Positions 1 to 6,133 of a stretch of 7,143 nucleotides of DNA are shown here, one piece after another; position 1 is the first letter of the stretch; every line of letters starts with the position of its first letter. This stretch comes from Chloroflexota bacterium (lineage in GTDB: Bacteria > Chloroflexota > Dehalococcoidia > Lucifugimonadales > UBA3495), in assembly GCA_022561675.1 (NCBI GenBank), contig JADFQT010000134.1, positions 1 through 7,143 on the forward strand, written 5' to 3'. Position numbers and translations under genes: made by a program. Under the pieces are notes generated by a model. That model did no database searches. It had not been told where the DNA came from and saw only the letters and a program-made list of their open reading frames with translations.

Positions 1-1
1 T

Positions 2-1261
2 TTTGACACCCTGCGCCGCTACCTGGAATTCTTGGGGTACCGGGTAAAGTACGTCCAAAACTTCACCGATGTCGATGACAAGATAATCCAGCGAGCTCAG
101 GAAGCGGGGATCAGCGGAGAGGAGCTGACAGACCGGTACATTAGCGACTTCTTCACTGCCATGGACAGTCTGAATGTTCAGCGTGCCGATTCCTACCCCC
201 GGGCCACCCAAGAAATTCCCGCAATAATAAAAACCATTGAAACCCTGATTGAGAAGGGGTTTGCCTACGCTTCCGGGGGCGATGTCTACTTCCGGGTCAC
301 CAAGAGCGAGGACTATGGCAAGCTGAGCCACCGTACGCTGGATGGGATGATCGCTGGAGCGCGAGTGCAGGTGGATGAGAACAAAGAGCATCCCATGGAC
401 TTCGTCCTCTGGAAAGCGGCCAAACCCCGCGAGCCGACCTGGGACAGCCCTTGGGGACCGGGACGGCCCGGTTGGCACATTGAGTGCACCACCATGGCGC
501 TGGATCGGCTGGGCGACCCCCTGGACATCCACGGCGGGGGACATGACCTGGTCTTTCCCCACCACGAGAACGAGATCGCCCAGAGCGAGGCATACACCGG
601 CCGGACCCCCTTCGCTCGCCACTGGGTGCACAACGGCCTCCTCCAGCTGGGCGAAGATAAGATGAGCAAATCCCTGGGCAACCTGGTTTCGGCGGAAGAG
701 GCCCTGGCCCAATACAGCCCCGATGCCTTGCGGATTTATTTTTTGGACTCTCATTACCGTAGTCCCTTGAGCTACAGCTCGGCGGGCGCTGCTGCCCGGG
801 AACGAAGCATGGAACGCTTGCGGCATGCCCTGCGGCCCGCGGGTTCTGCCGATTCCGACGATTCCAATCAAGAACTACTGGATCCCCAGCCCTTCCGGGA
901 CCGGTTTCTCAACGCAATGGACAACGACCTGAACACTCCCCGGGCCCTCGCGTGCCTGTTTGACCTGGCGCGGGAGATAAACCGGGCCGTGGAGGCGGGC
1001 CATAACGCCGCCCCGGCCCAGGACACCCTACGGGAGCTGGGAGGGATTCTGGGGTTGACCTTCCAGGAAAGGGCCTCTGGGGACCAGCACCGCCTGGCGG
1101 CCAAACCCTTTATAGACCTGCTGGTTAATACGCGACAGGAGCTGCGGAGGGCCAAGCAGTATGCTTTGGCGGACCAGATACGGGACGAACTAGCCAAACA
1201 GGGCGTTACGGTTGAAGACACGCCGCAGGGTTCCGAGTGGCAATATCAATCCATCCTGTAG
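2..1261 (+). CDS. cysS: Cysteinyl-tRNA synthetase, 5'-truncated by window edge
   Basis: Cytoplasmic class I aminoacyl-tRNA synthetase that charges tRNA-Cys with cysteine using ATP. The frame is open from base 2 (F-D-T-L-R-R-Y-L) and reads straight into family sequence, so the gene enters from outside; the TTG at 32 is an internal Leu codon. About 45-50 N-terminal residues, with the first zinc Cys and the HIGH motif, are missing compared with the E. coli enzyme. Visible hallmarks are NFTDVDDKI (71-97), the GWHIEC block whose Cys (485-487) is a zinc ligand, GGGHDLVFPHHENE carrying the next zinc ligands (His 560-562, Glu 572-574), and KMSKS (659-673), the ATP-site loop. The C-terminal part has the family's DALR-type helical region (DNDLNTPRAL) and ends with V-T-V-E-D-T-P-Q-G. 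The TAG stop at 1259-1261 is the first triplet of a 14-bp tandem repeat. The function call is secure. Confidence 0.97.
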   Translation, partial: FDTLRRYLEFLGYRVKYVQNFTDVDDKIIQRAQEAGISGEELTDRYISDFFTAMDSLNVQRADSYPRATQEIPAIIKTIETLIEKGFAYASGGDVYFRVTKSEDYGKLSHRTLDGMIAGARVQVDENKEHPMDFVLWKAAKPREPTWDSPWGPGRPGWHIECTTMALDRLGDPLDIHGGGHDLVFPHHENEIAQSEAYTGRTPFARHWVHNGLLQLGEDKMSKSLGNLVSAEEALAQYSPDALRIYFLDSHYRSPLSYSSAGAAARERSMERLRHALRPAGSADSDDSNQELLDPQPFRDRFLNAMDNDLNTPRALACLFDLAREINRAVEAGHNAAPAQDTLRELGGILGLTFQERASGDQHRLAAKPFIDLLVNTRQELRRAKQYALADQIRDELAKQGVTVEDTPQGSEWQYQSIL

Positions 1262-1309
1262 TGGCCATCCTCTAGTGGCCACCCTCTAGTGGCTACCCTC
1301 CAGTGGCAG
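1259..1309 (+). repeat. 14-bp tandem repeat, about 3.6 units, starting on the cysS stop codon
   Basis: Units of the form TAGTGGCYAYCCTC run at 1259-1272, 1273-1286 and 1287-1300, differing at only two positions, followed by a partial unit CAGTGGCAG at 1301-1309. The 8 bases just before the stop (1251-1258, CCATCCTG) match the unit end 7/8, so the array may have grown out of the coding end. Because 14 is not a multiple of 3, successive units change frame, and each full unit carries a TAG. Confidence 0.85.
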
Positions 1310-1332
1310 CAGCCCGTAGCGCATGCTAAAGG

Positions 1333-1355
1333 GTGAGCCGGGGTCTCACGCTTTC
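1333..1355 (+). terminator. Weak candidate terminator after cysS
   Basis: GTGAG (1333-1337) pairs with CTCAC (1345-1349) around a 7-base loop, followed by GCTTTC. The stem is short and the U-run poor. The location between cysS and the next gene is the main support. Confidence 0.25.
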
Positions 1356-1425
1356 ACAAACATGTCTCTTGAGCTTTTAGATCCCCCTTGGTTCCCCATC
1401 TAGACAATGAGTTTTTATTACTCCC

Positions 1426-2814
1426 ATGATTGAACGCCCAGAATGGAAATCCCTCACCCAAATAGTGGGTAGCGAACACGTCCTGGCCGACCCCTACGAC
1501 CTGGATCGATACTCTGGCGATGCCCTAACTCCGTCCCGCGCTTTTGGAGCCGAAGCGGCTTTCGAGCGGCTGGCCGACCTGGTGGTGCGCCCCGGCTCCA
1601 CCGCCGAGGTGTCCCAGGTTTTGGCCTGGGCCCAGGATGCCGGGACGCCAGTGATACCTTACGGCGGGGGAACCGGCGTAATGGGAGGCGTGCTACCGGT
1701 GCGGGGGGGCGTCATCCTGGACCTGCGGAGATTGAACCGCATCCTGGAGATCAATCCGCTGGACATGACGGCTACCGTGGAGGCCGCCGTGGTGCTGGAA
1801 GACCTTGAGGACGCTCTATTTGAACGGGGATTGATGCCCGGACACGACCCTTACAGCGTACCCATCGCCACCGTAGCCGGCACGATTTCCACCAACGGCG
1901 TGGGATACCGGGCGGGAGCCCACGGCCCCATGGGAGACCAGGTGGTGGCAATGGAGGTGGTCCTACCCGACGGGCGGATCATTACGACTCGGTCGGTACC
2001 CCAATACTCTTCAGGCCCCAATTTGAATCATTTGTTCATCGGCAGCGAAGGAGTGTTCGGGGTGATTACCCGGGCCACCATCAAGGTATTCCGGCTGCCT
2101 GAATCCCAGGTCTTCGCAGCCGTGGACTTCGAGAGTTTTGACCAGGGTTTTCGAGCATCCGCCGAGCTGCACGCCCTGGGCATTCGGCCCACGTTGCTAG
2201 ATCTGACCGAAGATGAGGATCGAATTCGGCTGTATTTGCTGTTTGAAGGCTTCAGGGAGGGCGTGACCGCCCAGGAAAAGCGAGCCAGACAGGTATGCAG
2301 CGAATTTGGCGGCCGGGACCTGGGACCGGAGCCGACCCTCGATTATTGGGCCGACCGCCACGAATCGGCCGAAAATTATAAGCGGACCGCCCTGGGCAAA
2401 TCGCGCAAGGAGCGCTGGAACCGGCGTAGAGCCCGAGGCTTTGACTACTTGCACCTGGGATTGCCCGTCAGCCAGGTTCTGGAGTACCGGCGACAGGCGG
2501 AGAAAATTCTATCCTCCTACCGGGTCCGAGTGGTCGAGTACGCCATCTGGAGCCGTCCTGAGCTTTTTTCCATGATGGTGGTTCCGGAAGAGGATGGCGA
2601 TGACGACTTCCGGAAAAATTTCGGCAATGCTGTGGAGCGGGTACTGACCCTGGCCCAGGATATGGGCGGCGTAATGGAATACTGCCACGGCGTTGGAATC
2701 AAGCTGAACCACCTGCTGGCTCGGGAAATGGGCGTGGGCCATGACGTGATCCGGCAGTGGAAGCAGACCCTGGACCCGGCCAATATTCTCAATCCCGGCA
2801 AATTGGGCATGTAG
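1426..2814 (+). CDS. FAD-binding oxidase, GlcD / alkylglycerone-phosphate-synthase-like
   Basis: A 462-residue flavoprotein of the vanillyl-alcohol-oxidase superfamily (FAD-linked oxidase, COG0277 type). The N-terminal half is the PCMH FAD-binding domain: V-V-R-P-G-S-T around 53-59, the pyrophosphate-binding segment PYGGGTGVMGG at 78-88, GHDPYSVPIATVAGTISTNG at 139-158 and the GSEGVFGVIT block at 206-215. The C-terminal substrate domain ends with YCHGVGIK (419-426), the counterpart of GEHGVG in GlcD and HHHGVG in AGPS, then D-P-A-N-I-L-N-P-G-K-L-G. Family members oxidise D-2-hydroxyacids such as glycolate or D-lactate, or make ether lipids. The length is near GlcD (about 500) and well below AGPS, but the tail GVGIKLNHLL leans to AGPS. 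No glcE or glcF partner is adjacent. The ATG at 1426 has no clear Shine-Dalgarno; the start is placed on domain fit. Substrate unknown. Confidence 0.88.
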   Translation: MIERPEWKSLTQIVGSEHVLADPYDLDRYSGDALTPSRAFGAEAAFERLADLVVRPGSTAEVSQVLAWAQDAGTPVIPYGGGTGVMGGVLPVRGGVILDLRRLNRILEINPLDMTATVEAAVVLEDLEDALFERGLMPGHDPYSVPIATVAGTISTNGVGYRAGAHGPMGDQVVAMEVVLPDGRIITTRSVPQYSSGPNLNHLFIGSEGVFGVITRATIKVFRLPESQVFAAVDFESFDQGFRASAELHALGIRPTLLDLTEDEDRIRLYLLFEGFREGVTAQEKRARQVCSEFGGRDLGPEPTLDYWADRHESAENYKRTALGKSRKERWNRRRARGFDYLHLGLPVSQVLEYRRQAEKILSSYRVRVVEYAIWSRPELFSMMVVPEEDGDDDFRKNFGNAVERVLTLAQDMGGVMEYCHGVGIKLNHLLAREMGVGHDVIRQWKQTLDPANILNPGKLGM

Positions 2815-3107
2815 CCACGCTTCTATATGAACCGGCGAATCGGAGCCGCTGCGCCCATCGGCGGGCGTCAAGCTCCTGTTCCTCGCGCAACCGGTCCCTT
2901 GAACCCTCTTCCTAAGTTAAAGCCAGCCAAGCCAAAGCCACTCGGAAGCCCGCAGTGGACGGTATGACCGTCCATGTATACCCCGTCTTGGGTTTGGTAT
3001 GAGCGGCTGTCCGGGCGGCCGGGCCCACCTATTTCAAATAACCTGTGCCTACTGTGTGAAGCCGGTTGTCATTAGGTTTTATAATACTGCCACTAAGGCA
3101 CTATGCG
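2815..3107. other. Non-coding stretch upstream of the small-gene promoter
   Basis: I see no supportable gene here on either strand. It holds a weak hairpin shortly after the oxidase stop (CGCCC 2852-2856 / GGGCG 2863-2867, no U-run), the clean inverted repeat at 2956-2974, a GC-rich GGGCGGCCGGGCCC tract near 3015-3028 and an isolated perfect TATAAT at 3080-3085 without a good -35 partner. Confidence 0.5.
2956..2974. repeat. Perfect 8-bp inverted repeat with 3-base spacer
   Basis: TGGACGGT (2956-2963), ATG, ACCGTCCA (2967-2974). As RNA it is a tight hairpin about 140 bases after the oxidase stop, but no U-run follows on the + strand. It could be the 3' end structure of the oxidase transcript or a protein-binding palindrome upstream of the 3108 promoter. 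Confidence 0.5.
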
Positions 3108-3136
3108 TTGACATGATGCCGCCCTGGGTGTATTAT
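3108..3136 (+). promoter_or_regulatory. Near-consensus sigma70-type promoter for the 56-residue gene
   Basis: TTGACA (3108-3113) is a perfect -35; a 17-base spacer leads to TATTAT (3131-3136), a 5/6 match to the -10. Transcription should begin near the purines at 3143-3145, giving a leader of about 120 bases before the ATG at 3263. It is the best promoter-like element in the window. Confidence 0.75.
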
Positions 3137-3249
3137 TCGTATAGATGATGTTGGAAGCCAAACACTATTGACAGCAGCCATATAGCCAGGCATCGTTAGT
3201 TCTGAGGCAAACCCCAGCAGGCGTCAATAAAAAGGGTCCAAAGCGACCA

Positions 3250-3255
3250 AAGGAG
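3250..3255 (+). promoter_or_regulatory. Strong Shine-Dalgarno fixing the start at 3263
   Basis: AAGGAG sits 7 bases before ATG 3263-3265. It is embedded in three CCAAAG copies (3238-3243, 3247-3252, 3257-3262) spaced 9-10 bases apart. Confidence 0.8.
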
Positions 3256-3262
3256 ACCAAAG

Positions 3263-3433
3263 ATGGCATTTCATTTACATCTACAGGAAAAGGGGATTTT
3301 ACCCAAGCTGGGGCATCAGATCGTCGCGATTTACGACTGGCTGTCCGGTCCACCCATGACCGAGCACGAGCGGATTACCCGCGCGGTGGCGGAATCGGAG
3401 ACTCTAAAGCAGTTGGGAGGTCGCAGCGTATAG
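3263..3433 (+). CDS. Small protein of 56 residues, unknown function
   Basis: A short gene supported by its surroundings rather than by homology: a near-consensus promoter at 3108-3136, AAGGAG 7 bases before the ATG, a TAG stop at 3431-3433 and a perfect 15-bp hairpin 42 bases later. The product starts MAFHLHLQEKGILPKLGHQI, continues with an aromatic/hydrophobic stretch VAIYDWLSGPP at 21-31, and ends in a charged, probably helical segment M-T-E-H-E-R-I-T-R-A-V-A-E-S (32-45) and a flexible Gly/Arg tail. There is no signal peptide, cysteine or long transmembrane segment, so it is probably cytoplasmic or peripheral. It looks monocistronic and well expressed. I do not recognise the family. A role as a small regulator or stress protein would be a guess. 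Confidence 0.7.
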   Translation: MAFHLHLQEKGILPKLGHQIVAIYDWLSGPPMTEHERITRAVAESETLKQLGGRSV

Positions 3434-3475
3434 CCCCGACCACCCTCGGCCAACGGGCCTAGCCCAGCACTGAAC

Positions 3476-3525
3476 AGCAAGGACCCGTCCGGTTAGAGAT
3501 ACTGGACGGGTCCTTGCTTGTATAT
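3476..3525 (+). terminator. Hairpin with a perfect 15-bp stem, terminator of the 56-residue gene
   Basis: The left arm at 3476-3490 is exactly complementary to the right arm at 3504-3518, with a 13-base loop. On the + strand it is followed by TGTATATTT, a U-rich though interrupted tail. It also lies downstream of the convergent cyclodeaminase gene (- strand), so it may stop transcription from both sides. The - strand side lacks a U-run. Confidence 0.75.
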
Positions 3526-3597
3526 TTGGCCCCATGAGCCTGTGTGAAAAGCCCCTCCCTTGGTCAGGACAGGCTGAGGTGTTATTTCACCCCAATC

Positions 3598-4557
3598 CTA
3601 GAACGGCAGCTCAACTCCTATTCCCTGGTCCACTGCCTTGCGGAAAACCAGTTGCGCCGCCGCGATGTCCTCCAGAGCCACGCCCATGGATTCGAACAGG
3701 GTGATGGACTGTTCCGAAGGGCGGCCGGGAACCTTCCCCGACACCAGGTCCCGCAGTTCGTGCGCCATATCCCAGCGGAAAGTGCCTCGGGCTTCGGGAG
3801 CCAGCAGGTCGCCGCACTCGGTCTTCGCCTGCTCCAGGTCGTCCACGACTATCAGTTCGGAGCGGGTGACAGTTTCCTCATCTATTTCTCTTCGCATCCA
3901 GTGGTTGCCGCCCGCTGCGTTGACATGAGCCCCGGGCTTTAGCCACTCCCCCTGTAATACCGGGTCCCGGGCCGAGGTAATGGTGATGGCGATGTCCGCG
4001 CCGGTAACACAGTCTTGGGCACTCTCCACCGGCTCCACCTCCAGACCCAAGCGCTCCGACATTTGCCCGGCGAACTCCTCCCGACGTTCTTGCCGCCGGC
4101 TGTATACCCGGGCCTTCTTGATGTCACGCACCGCGCAGGCTGCCTCCAGCTGGGTTCTGGCTTGGAATCCGGAGCCGATGACCCCAACGATTTCCGAATC
4201 TTCTCGGGCCATATACTTGCTGGCCAATCCGGTGGCGGCTCCGGTGCGGATTTGCCCCATGCGCCCCGATTCCAGGCAGGCCAGCAGCTGCCCCGACTCG
4301 TAGTCGTACAGCATCGTCAAAAATTTGCTACCTCCGGGACCGGCGAAGGACGGGTAGGCCTTGTAGCCGAACACCCCATGCTCGGCGTCGGCAGCAGCCA
4401 TGAAATGGAAAAATCCGTTGGGCATGCGGATGCGGGAACGGGGTTTGACCTCCGTTTGCCCCCGGCCGGCGTGGCCGAAGGCCTGCTCCAGCACATCGAT
4501 GCATTCCTTCATCGGCAGCAGCTGCGCCACCTCTCGCTCGTTCAAAAACAGGGCCAT
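3598..4557 (-). CDS. Ornithine cyclodeaminase / mu-crystallin family protein
   Basis: A 319-residue cytoplasmic NAD(P)-binding enzyme of COG2423, a family holding ornithine cyclodeaminase, alanine dehydrogenase (archaeal type), ketimine reductases and opine or siderophore-precursor enzymes. The substrate half has GYKAYPS with K66 in the position of the catalytic Lys, and GQIRTGAATGLASKYMA with R104 for the substrate carboxylate. The Rossmann motif GVIGSGFQA spans 125-133, HVNAAGG 211-217, and the family tail ITLFESMGVALEDIAAA 285-301. By my alignment, the Asp essential for true ornithine cyclodeaminase (GGD) is Asn218 here (GGN), so cyclisation of ornithine is doubtful. A reversible imine/amino-acid dehydrogenase is more likely. 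The ATG (4555-4557) is preceded on the - strand by GGGGGAAGAA, a fair ribosome site. It diverges from the 2-hydroxyacid dehydrogenase gene and converges on the small gene. Confidence 0.92.
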   Translation of the reverse strand: MALFLNEREVAQLLPMKECIDVLEQAFGHAGRGQTEVKPRSRIRMPNGFFHFMAAADAEHGVFGYKAYPSFAGPGGSKFLTMLYDYESGQLLACLESGRMGQIRTGAATGLASKYMAREDSEIVGVIGSGFQARTQLEAACAVRDIKKARVYSRRQERREEFAGQMSERLGLEVEPVESAQDCVTGADIAITITSARDPVLQGEWLKPGAHVNAAGGNHWMRREIDEETVTRSELIVVDDLEQAKTECGDLLAPEARGTFRWDMAHELRDLVSGKVPGRPSEQSITLFESMGVALEDIAAAQLVFRKAVDQGIGVELPF

Positions 4558-4587
4558 TTCTTCCCCCAGCCGCGCAAAAGTCGGCTA

Positions 4588-4596
4588 AGTATAGCA
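4588..4596 (-). promoter_or_regulatory. Candidate extended -10 promoter for the cyclodeaminase-family gene
   Basis: On the - strand TGC directly precedes TATACT (+ coordinates 4593-4588), an extended -10 with a 5/6 hexamer. The -35 is poor (TTTATC, 17-base spacer). A start near 4581 would give a leader of about 24 bases. It lies just downstream of the - strand hairpin and U-run at 4614-4645. Confidence 0.45.
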
Positions 4597-4613
4597 CTCC
4601 GGGTTTCCCCGAT

Positions 4614-4645
4614 AAAAAGAGCCGCTGGAAAATCCTCAGCGGCTT
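4614..4645 (-). terminator. Hairpin plus U-run on the - strand in the divergent intergenic region
   Basis: GCCGCTG (4621-4627) and CAGCGGC (4637-4643) form a perfect 7-bp stem, extended by A4620-T4644 and a G-U pair, with a 9-base loop. Read on the - strand the stem is followed by TTTTT (4618-4614), the layout of an intrinsic terminator. It lies upstream of the cyclodeaminase-family gene, where it could block antisense transcription from the dehydrogenase gene or act as an attenuator. The same DNA overlaps the candidate + strand promoter at 4626-4654, so it could instead be an operator. Confidence 0.55.
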
Positions 4646-4654
4646 CACTACAAT
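4626..4654 (+). promoter_or_regulatory. Candidate promoter of the D-2-hydroxyacid dehydrogenase gene
   Basis: TGGAAA (4626-4631, 4/6 to TTGACA), a 17-base spacer and TACAAT (4649-4654, 5/6 to TATAAT). Transcription would start near 4661, leaving a leader of about 26 bases that contains the Shine-Dalgarno AGGAAGA (4674-4680). The right arm of the inverted repeat 4621-4643 falls inside the spacer. Confidence 0.45.
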
Positions 4655-4686
4655 TCTGGGCAATCCTTGATCCAGGAAGATTCAAT

Positions 4687-5679
4687 ATGGCCTTGCCCAA
4701 GGTGTTCGTTACCCGCCAGATCTTGGACCCAGCTCTGGAGCTAATCTCGCAATCCGCGCTGGTGGAGGTTTGGCCCGGTGAGCTTCCTCCCTCGCCCGAG
4801 ATATTGCGAGAGAAATCCGCCCAGGTGGACGGGTTGCTGACCAACGTAATGGACCGGATTGACGGCCCTCTGCTGGACGCGGCTCCGGGATTGAAGGTCA
4901 TTAGCCAGCTCTCCGTTGGGCTGGACAACGTGGACTTGCCGGAAGCCACCAGGCGGGGAGTCCCGATCGGATACACTCCGGGGATTCTCGCCAAGTCCAC
5001 CGCCGACCTGGCCTTCGCGCTGTTGATGGCCGCGGCCCGGCGTATCGGGGAAGGCGAGCGCTGGGTTCGTCAGGGCAACTGGCAGCTTGCCCATCATCCA
5101 ATGCATTGGCTGGGCGTGGACATCCACGAGTCTACTCTGGGAATTATCGGCATGGGACAGATTGGCCAGGAGGTGGCCAAGCGGGCCAGGGGATTTGACA
5201 TGCGCGTGCTCTATTACTCCCGCACCCGCAAACCCGAGCTGGAATCCCGACTTGCGATGGAATACGCCGAACTGCCGGAATTGCTTGGCGCGTCCGATTT
5301 CGTTTCACTACACATACCTTTGACAGAGGAGACGCGCCATTACATCGGCGAGCCGGAGCTGAGGTTGATGAAGCCCACCGCCGTGCTGGTCAACGCCGCC
5401 CGCGGGCCGGTGGTGGACCCCCAAGCGTTGTACACGGCGCTCAAAGAGGGCTGGATCTACGCGGCCGGGCTGGACGTGACCGAGCCGGAGCCGATACCTG
5501 CCAACGACCCGCTGCTGTCTCTGGATAACGTGGTGGTTACGCCCCACGTGGGCAGCGCCGCCCTGCCTACCCGTCTCAACACCATGCTGCTGGCCGCGCG
5601 AAATCTGCTGGCCGGACTGCGCGGGGAGAGGCTGGAAGCCTGCGCTAATCCCGAGGTTTACCAGCGGCTGGGAATTTAG
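4687..5679 (+). CDS. gyaR: D-2-hydroxyacid dehydrogenase, glyoxylate/hydroxypyruvate reductase type
   Basis: A 330-residue cytoplasmic enzyme that reduces glyoxylate, hydroxypyruvate or a similar 2-oxoacid to the D-2-hydroxyacid with NAD(P)H. The outer catalytic domain is 1-100 and the tail, with the Rossmann domain between: LGIIGMGQIG (151-160, GxGxxG), then YYSRTRKP (176-183), whose Arg after the second strand is compatible with NADPH use. The triad is R239 (NAARG), E268 (GLDVTEPEP) and H287 (TPHVGSA). Sequence style and length match archaeal GyaR and mammalian GRHPR (NTMLLAARNLLAGLRGE). ATG 4687 is chosen because AGGAAGA lies 6 bases upstream and the protein then begins with the usual K-V-F-V-T-R strand. 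The frame is open further back to about 4015, but that part is antisense to the neighbouring gene. The exact substrate and cofactor are not fixed by sequence. Confidence 0.93.
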   Translation: MALPKVFVTRQILDPALELISQSALVEVWPGELPPSPEILREKSAQVDGLLTNVMDRIDGPLLDAAPGLKVISQLSVGLDNVDLPEATRRGVPIGYTPGILAKSTADLAFALLMAAARRIGEGERWVRQGNWQLAHHPMHWLGVDIHESTLGIIGMGQIGQEVAKRARGFDMRVLYYSRTRKPELESRLAMEYAELPELLGASDFVSLHIPLTEETRHYIGEPELRLMKPTAVLVNAARGPVVDPQALYTALKEGWIYAAGLDVTEPEPIPANDPLLSLDNVVVTPHVGSAALPTRLNTMLLAARNLLAGLRGERLEACANPEVYQRLGI

Positions 5680-5700
5680 CCTGGGTCTATCGGATGAAAC

Positions 5701-5735
5701 AAAAAGAGAAGAGGGCCCTTGCGGACCCCCTTCTC
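5701..5735 (-). terminator. Intrinsic terminator between convergent genes
   Basis: Arms 5706-5718 and 5723-5735 pair with two mismatches (5712/5729, 5716/5725) around a TTGC loop. On the - strand the stem is followed by TTTTT (5705-5701) and then GTTT, so it should stop the secreted-protein gene ending at 5774. On the + strand the tail is only weakly U-rich, but the stem may still help end the dehydrogenase transcript. It shares a 20-base identical core with the terminator at 6461-6488. Confidence 0.8.
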
Positions 5736-5773
5736 GTGCCTAACGCAGCCCTGAGGCAAGTGGGCTTTTGTCG

Positions 5774-6133
5774 TTATCGACCGCCGCCGCAGTCGTCGGA
5801 GGAGACAGTGTTTTCTGCCGCAAATTCGCTGTCATCGATCAGCATGTCATCCATCCCTGCACCATTGTTGTGGGCTTCAACTTCTTCGTCGCCCAGGTGG
5901 GCCGGAAGGGCGCTGTCGCTAATGTTGATCACGACCCAGCCCGCCGGCTCCTCCTCGTGGAATTTCGTAGTTTCTTCATCAATGACCTCGGTGAACGAAT
6001 CCTGGAATTCTTGCCAGTGACAAACGCTGGACTTCGGACCCTTGGCGAAGGCCGGGCCGGCCAGCAAAGCGCCGGTCAGGGTTACCAGGGACAGAAGGCC
6101 GATGAGGAAGATGATTCTCTTGGTATTAAACAT
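5774..6133 (-). CDS. Small acidic secreted protein with a degenerate CH...AHL motif
   Basis: A 119-residue protein. An N-terminal signal peptide is clear: M-F-N-T-K-R, a hydrophobic core (residues 7-25) and an AFA cleavage site at 28-30, leaving a mature chain of about 89 residues. The mature part is strongly acidic (22 Asp/Glu against 4 Lys/Arg) and has two cysteines, C36-H37-W and C115 close to the C-terminus, which could form a disulfide. The pattern C-H ... W-V-V-I-N-I-S-D-S-A-L-P-A-H-L-G-D resembles the short secreted motif CH...I-x-V-S-x-x-A-L-x-A-H-L-x-H-G-D seen in many exported bacterial proteins, with the final HGD altered. Function unknown; metal binding is possible given the His, Cys and acidic residues. 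The ATG at 6133 is preferred because AAGGAG (6147-6142) is 8 bases upstream; a TTG two codons earlier is too close to it. Confidence 0.8.
   Translation of the reverse strand: MFNTKRIIFLIGLLSLVTLTGALLAGPAFAKGPKSSVCHWQEFQDSFTEVIDEETTKFHEEEPAGWVVINISDSALPAHLGDEEVEAHNNGAGMDDMLIDDSEFAAENTVSSDDCGGGR

Noticed and set aside
32..34. TTG as the start of cysS.
   Set aside because: The frame stays open to base 2 with family-typical residues, so this is an internal Leu codon of a truncated gene.
2509..2871. Long - strand open frames over the oxidase gene and its 3' flank.
   Set aside because: They are antisense to clear FAD-oxidase coding sequence, with low-quality composition and no ribosome site evident; GC-rich DNA commonly yields such frames.
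3168..3173. A second TTGACA as a promoter for the small gene.
   Set aside because: No acceptable -10 lies 16-18 bases downstream, whereas the TTGACA at 3108 has one.
3201..3245. GGCAAACC (3206-3213) suggesting a class I cyclic-di-GMP riboswitch in the small-gene leader.
   Set aside because: The later conserved blocks (GGGACGCAAAGCC and the receptor segment) are absent.
3165..3353. 62-codon - strand frame opposite the 56-residue gene.
   Set aside because: The + strand has promoter, ribosome site and terminator; the - strand frame has none and overlaps them.
4015..4686. In-frame upstream extension of the dehydrogenase gene, which would give 554 residues.
   Set aside because: It is antisense to the cyclodeaminase-family gene and crosses the divergent control region. 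A Shine-Dalgarno and the normal family N-terminus support ATG 4687.
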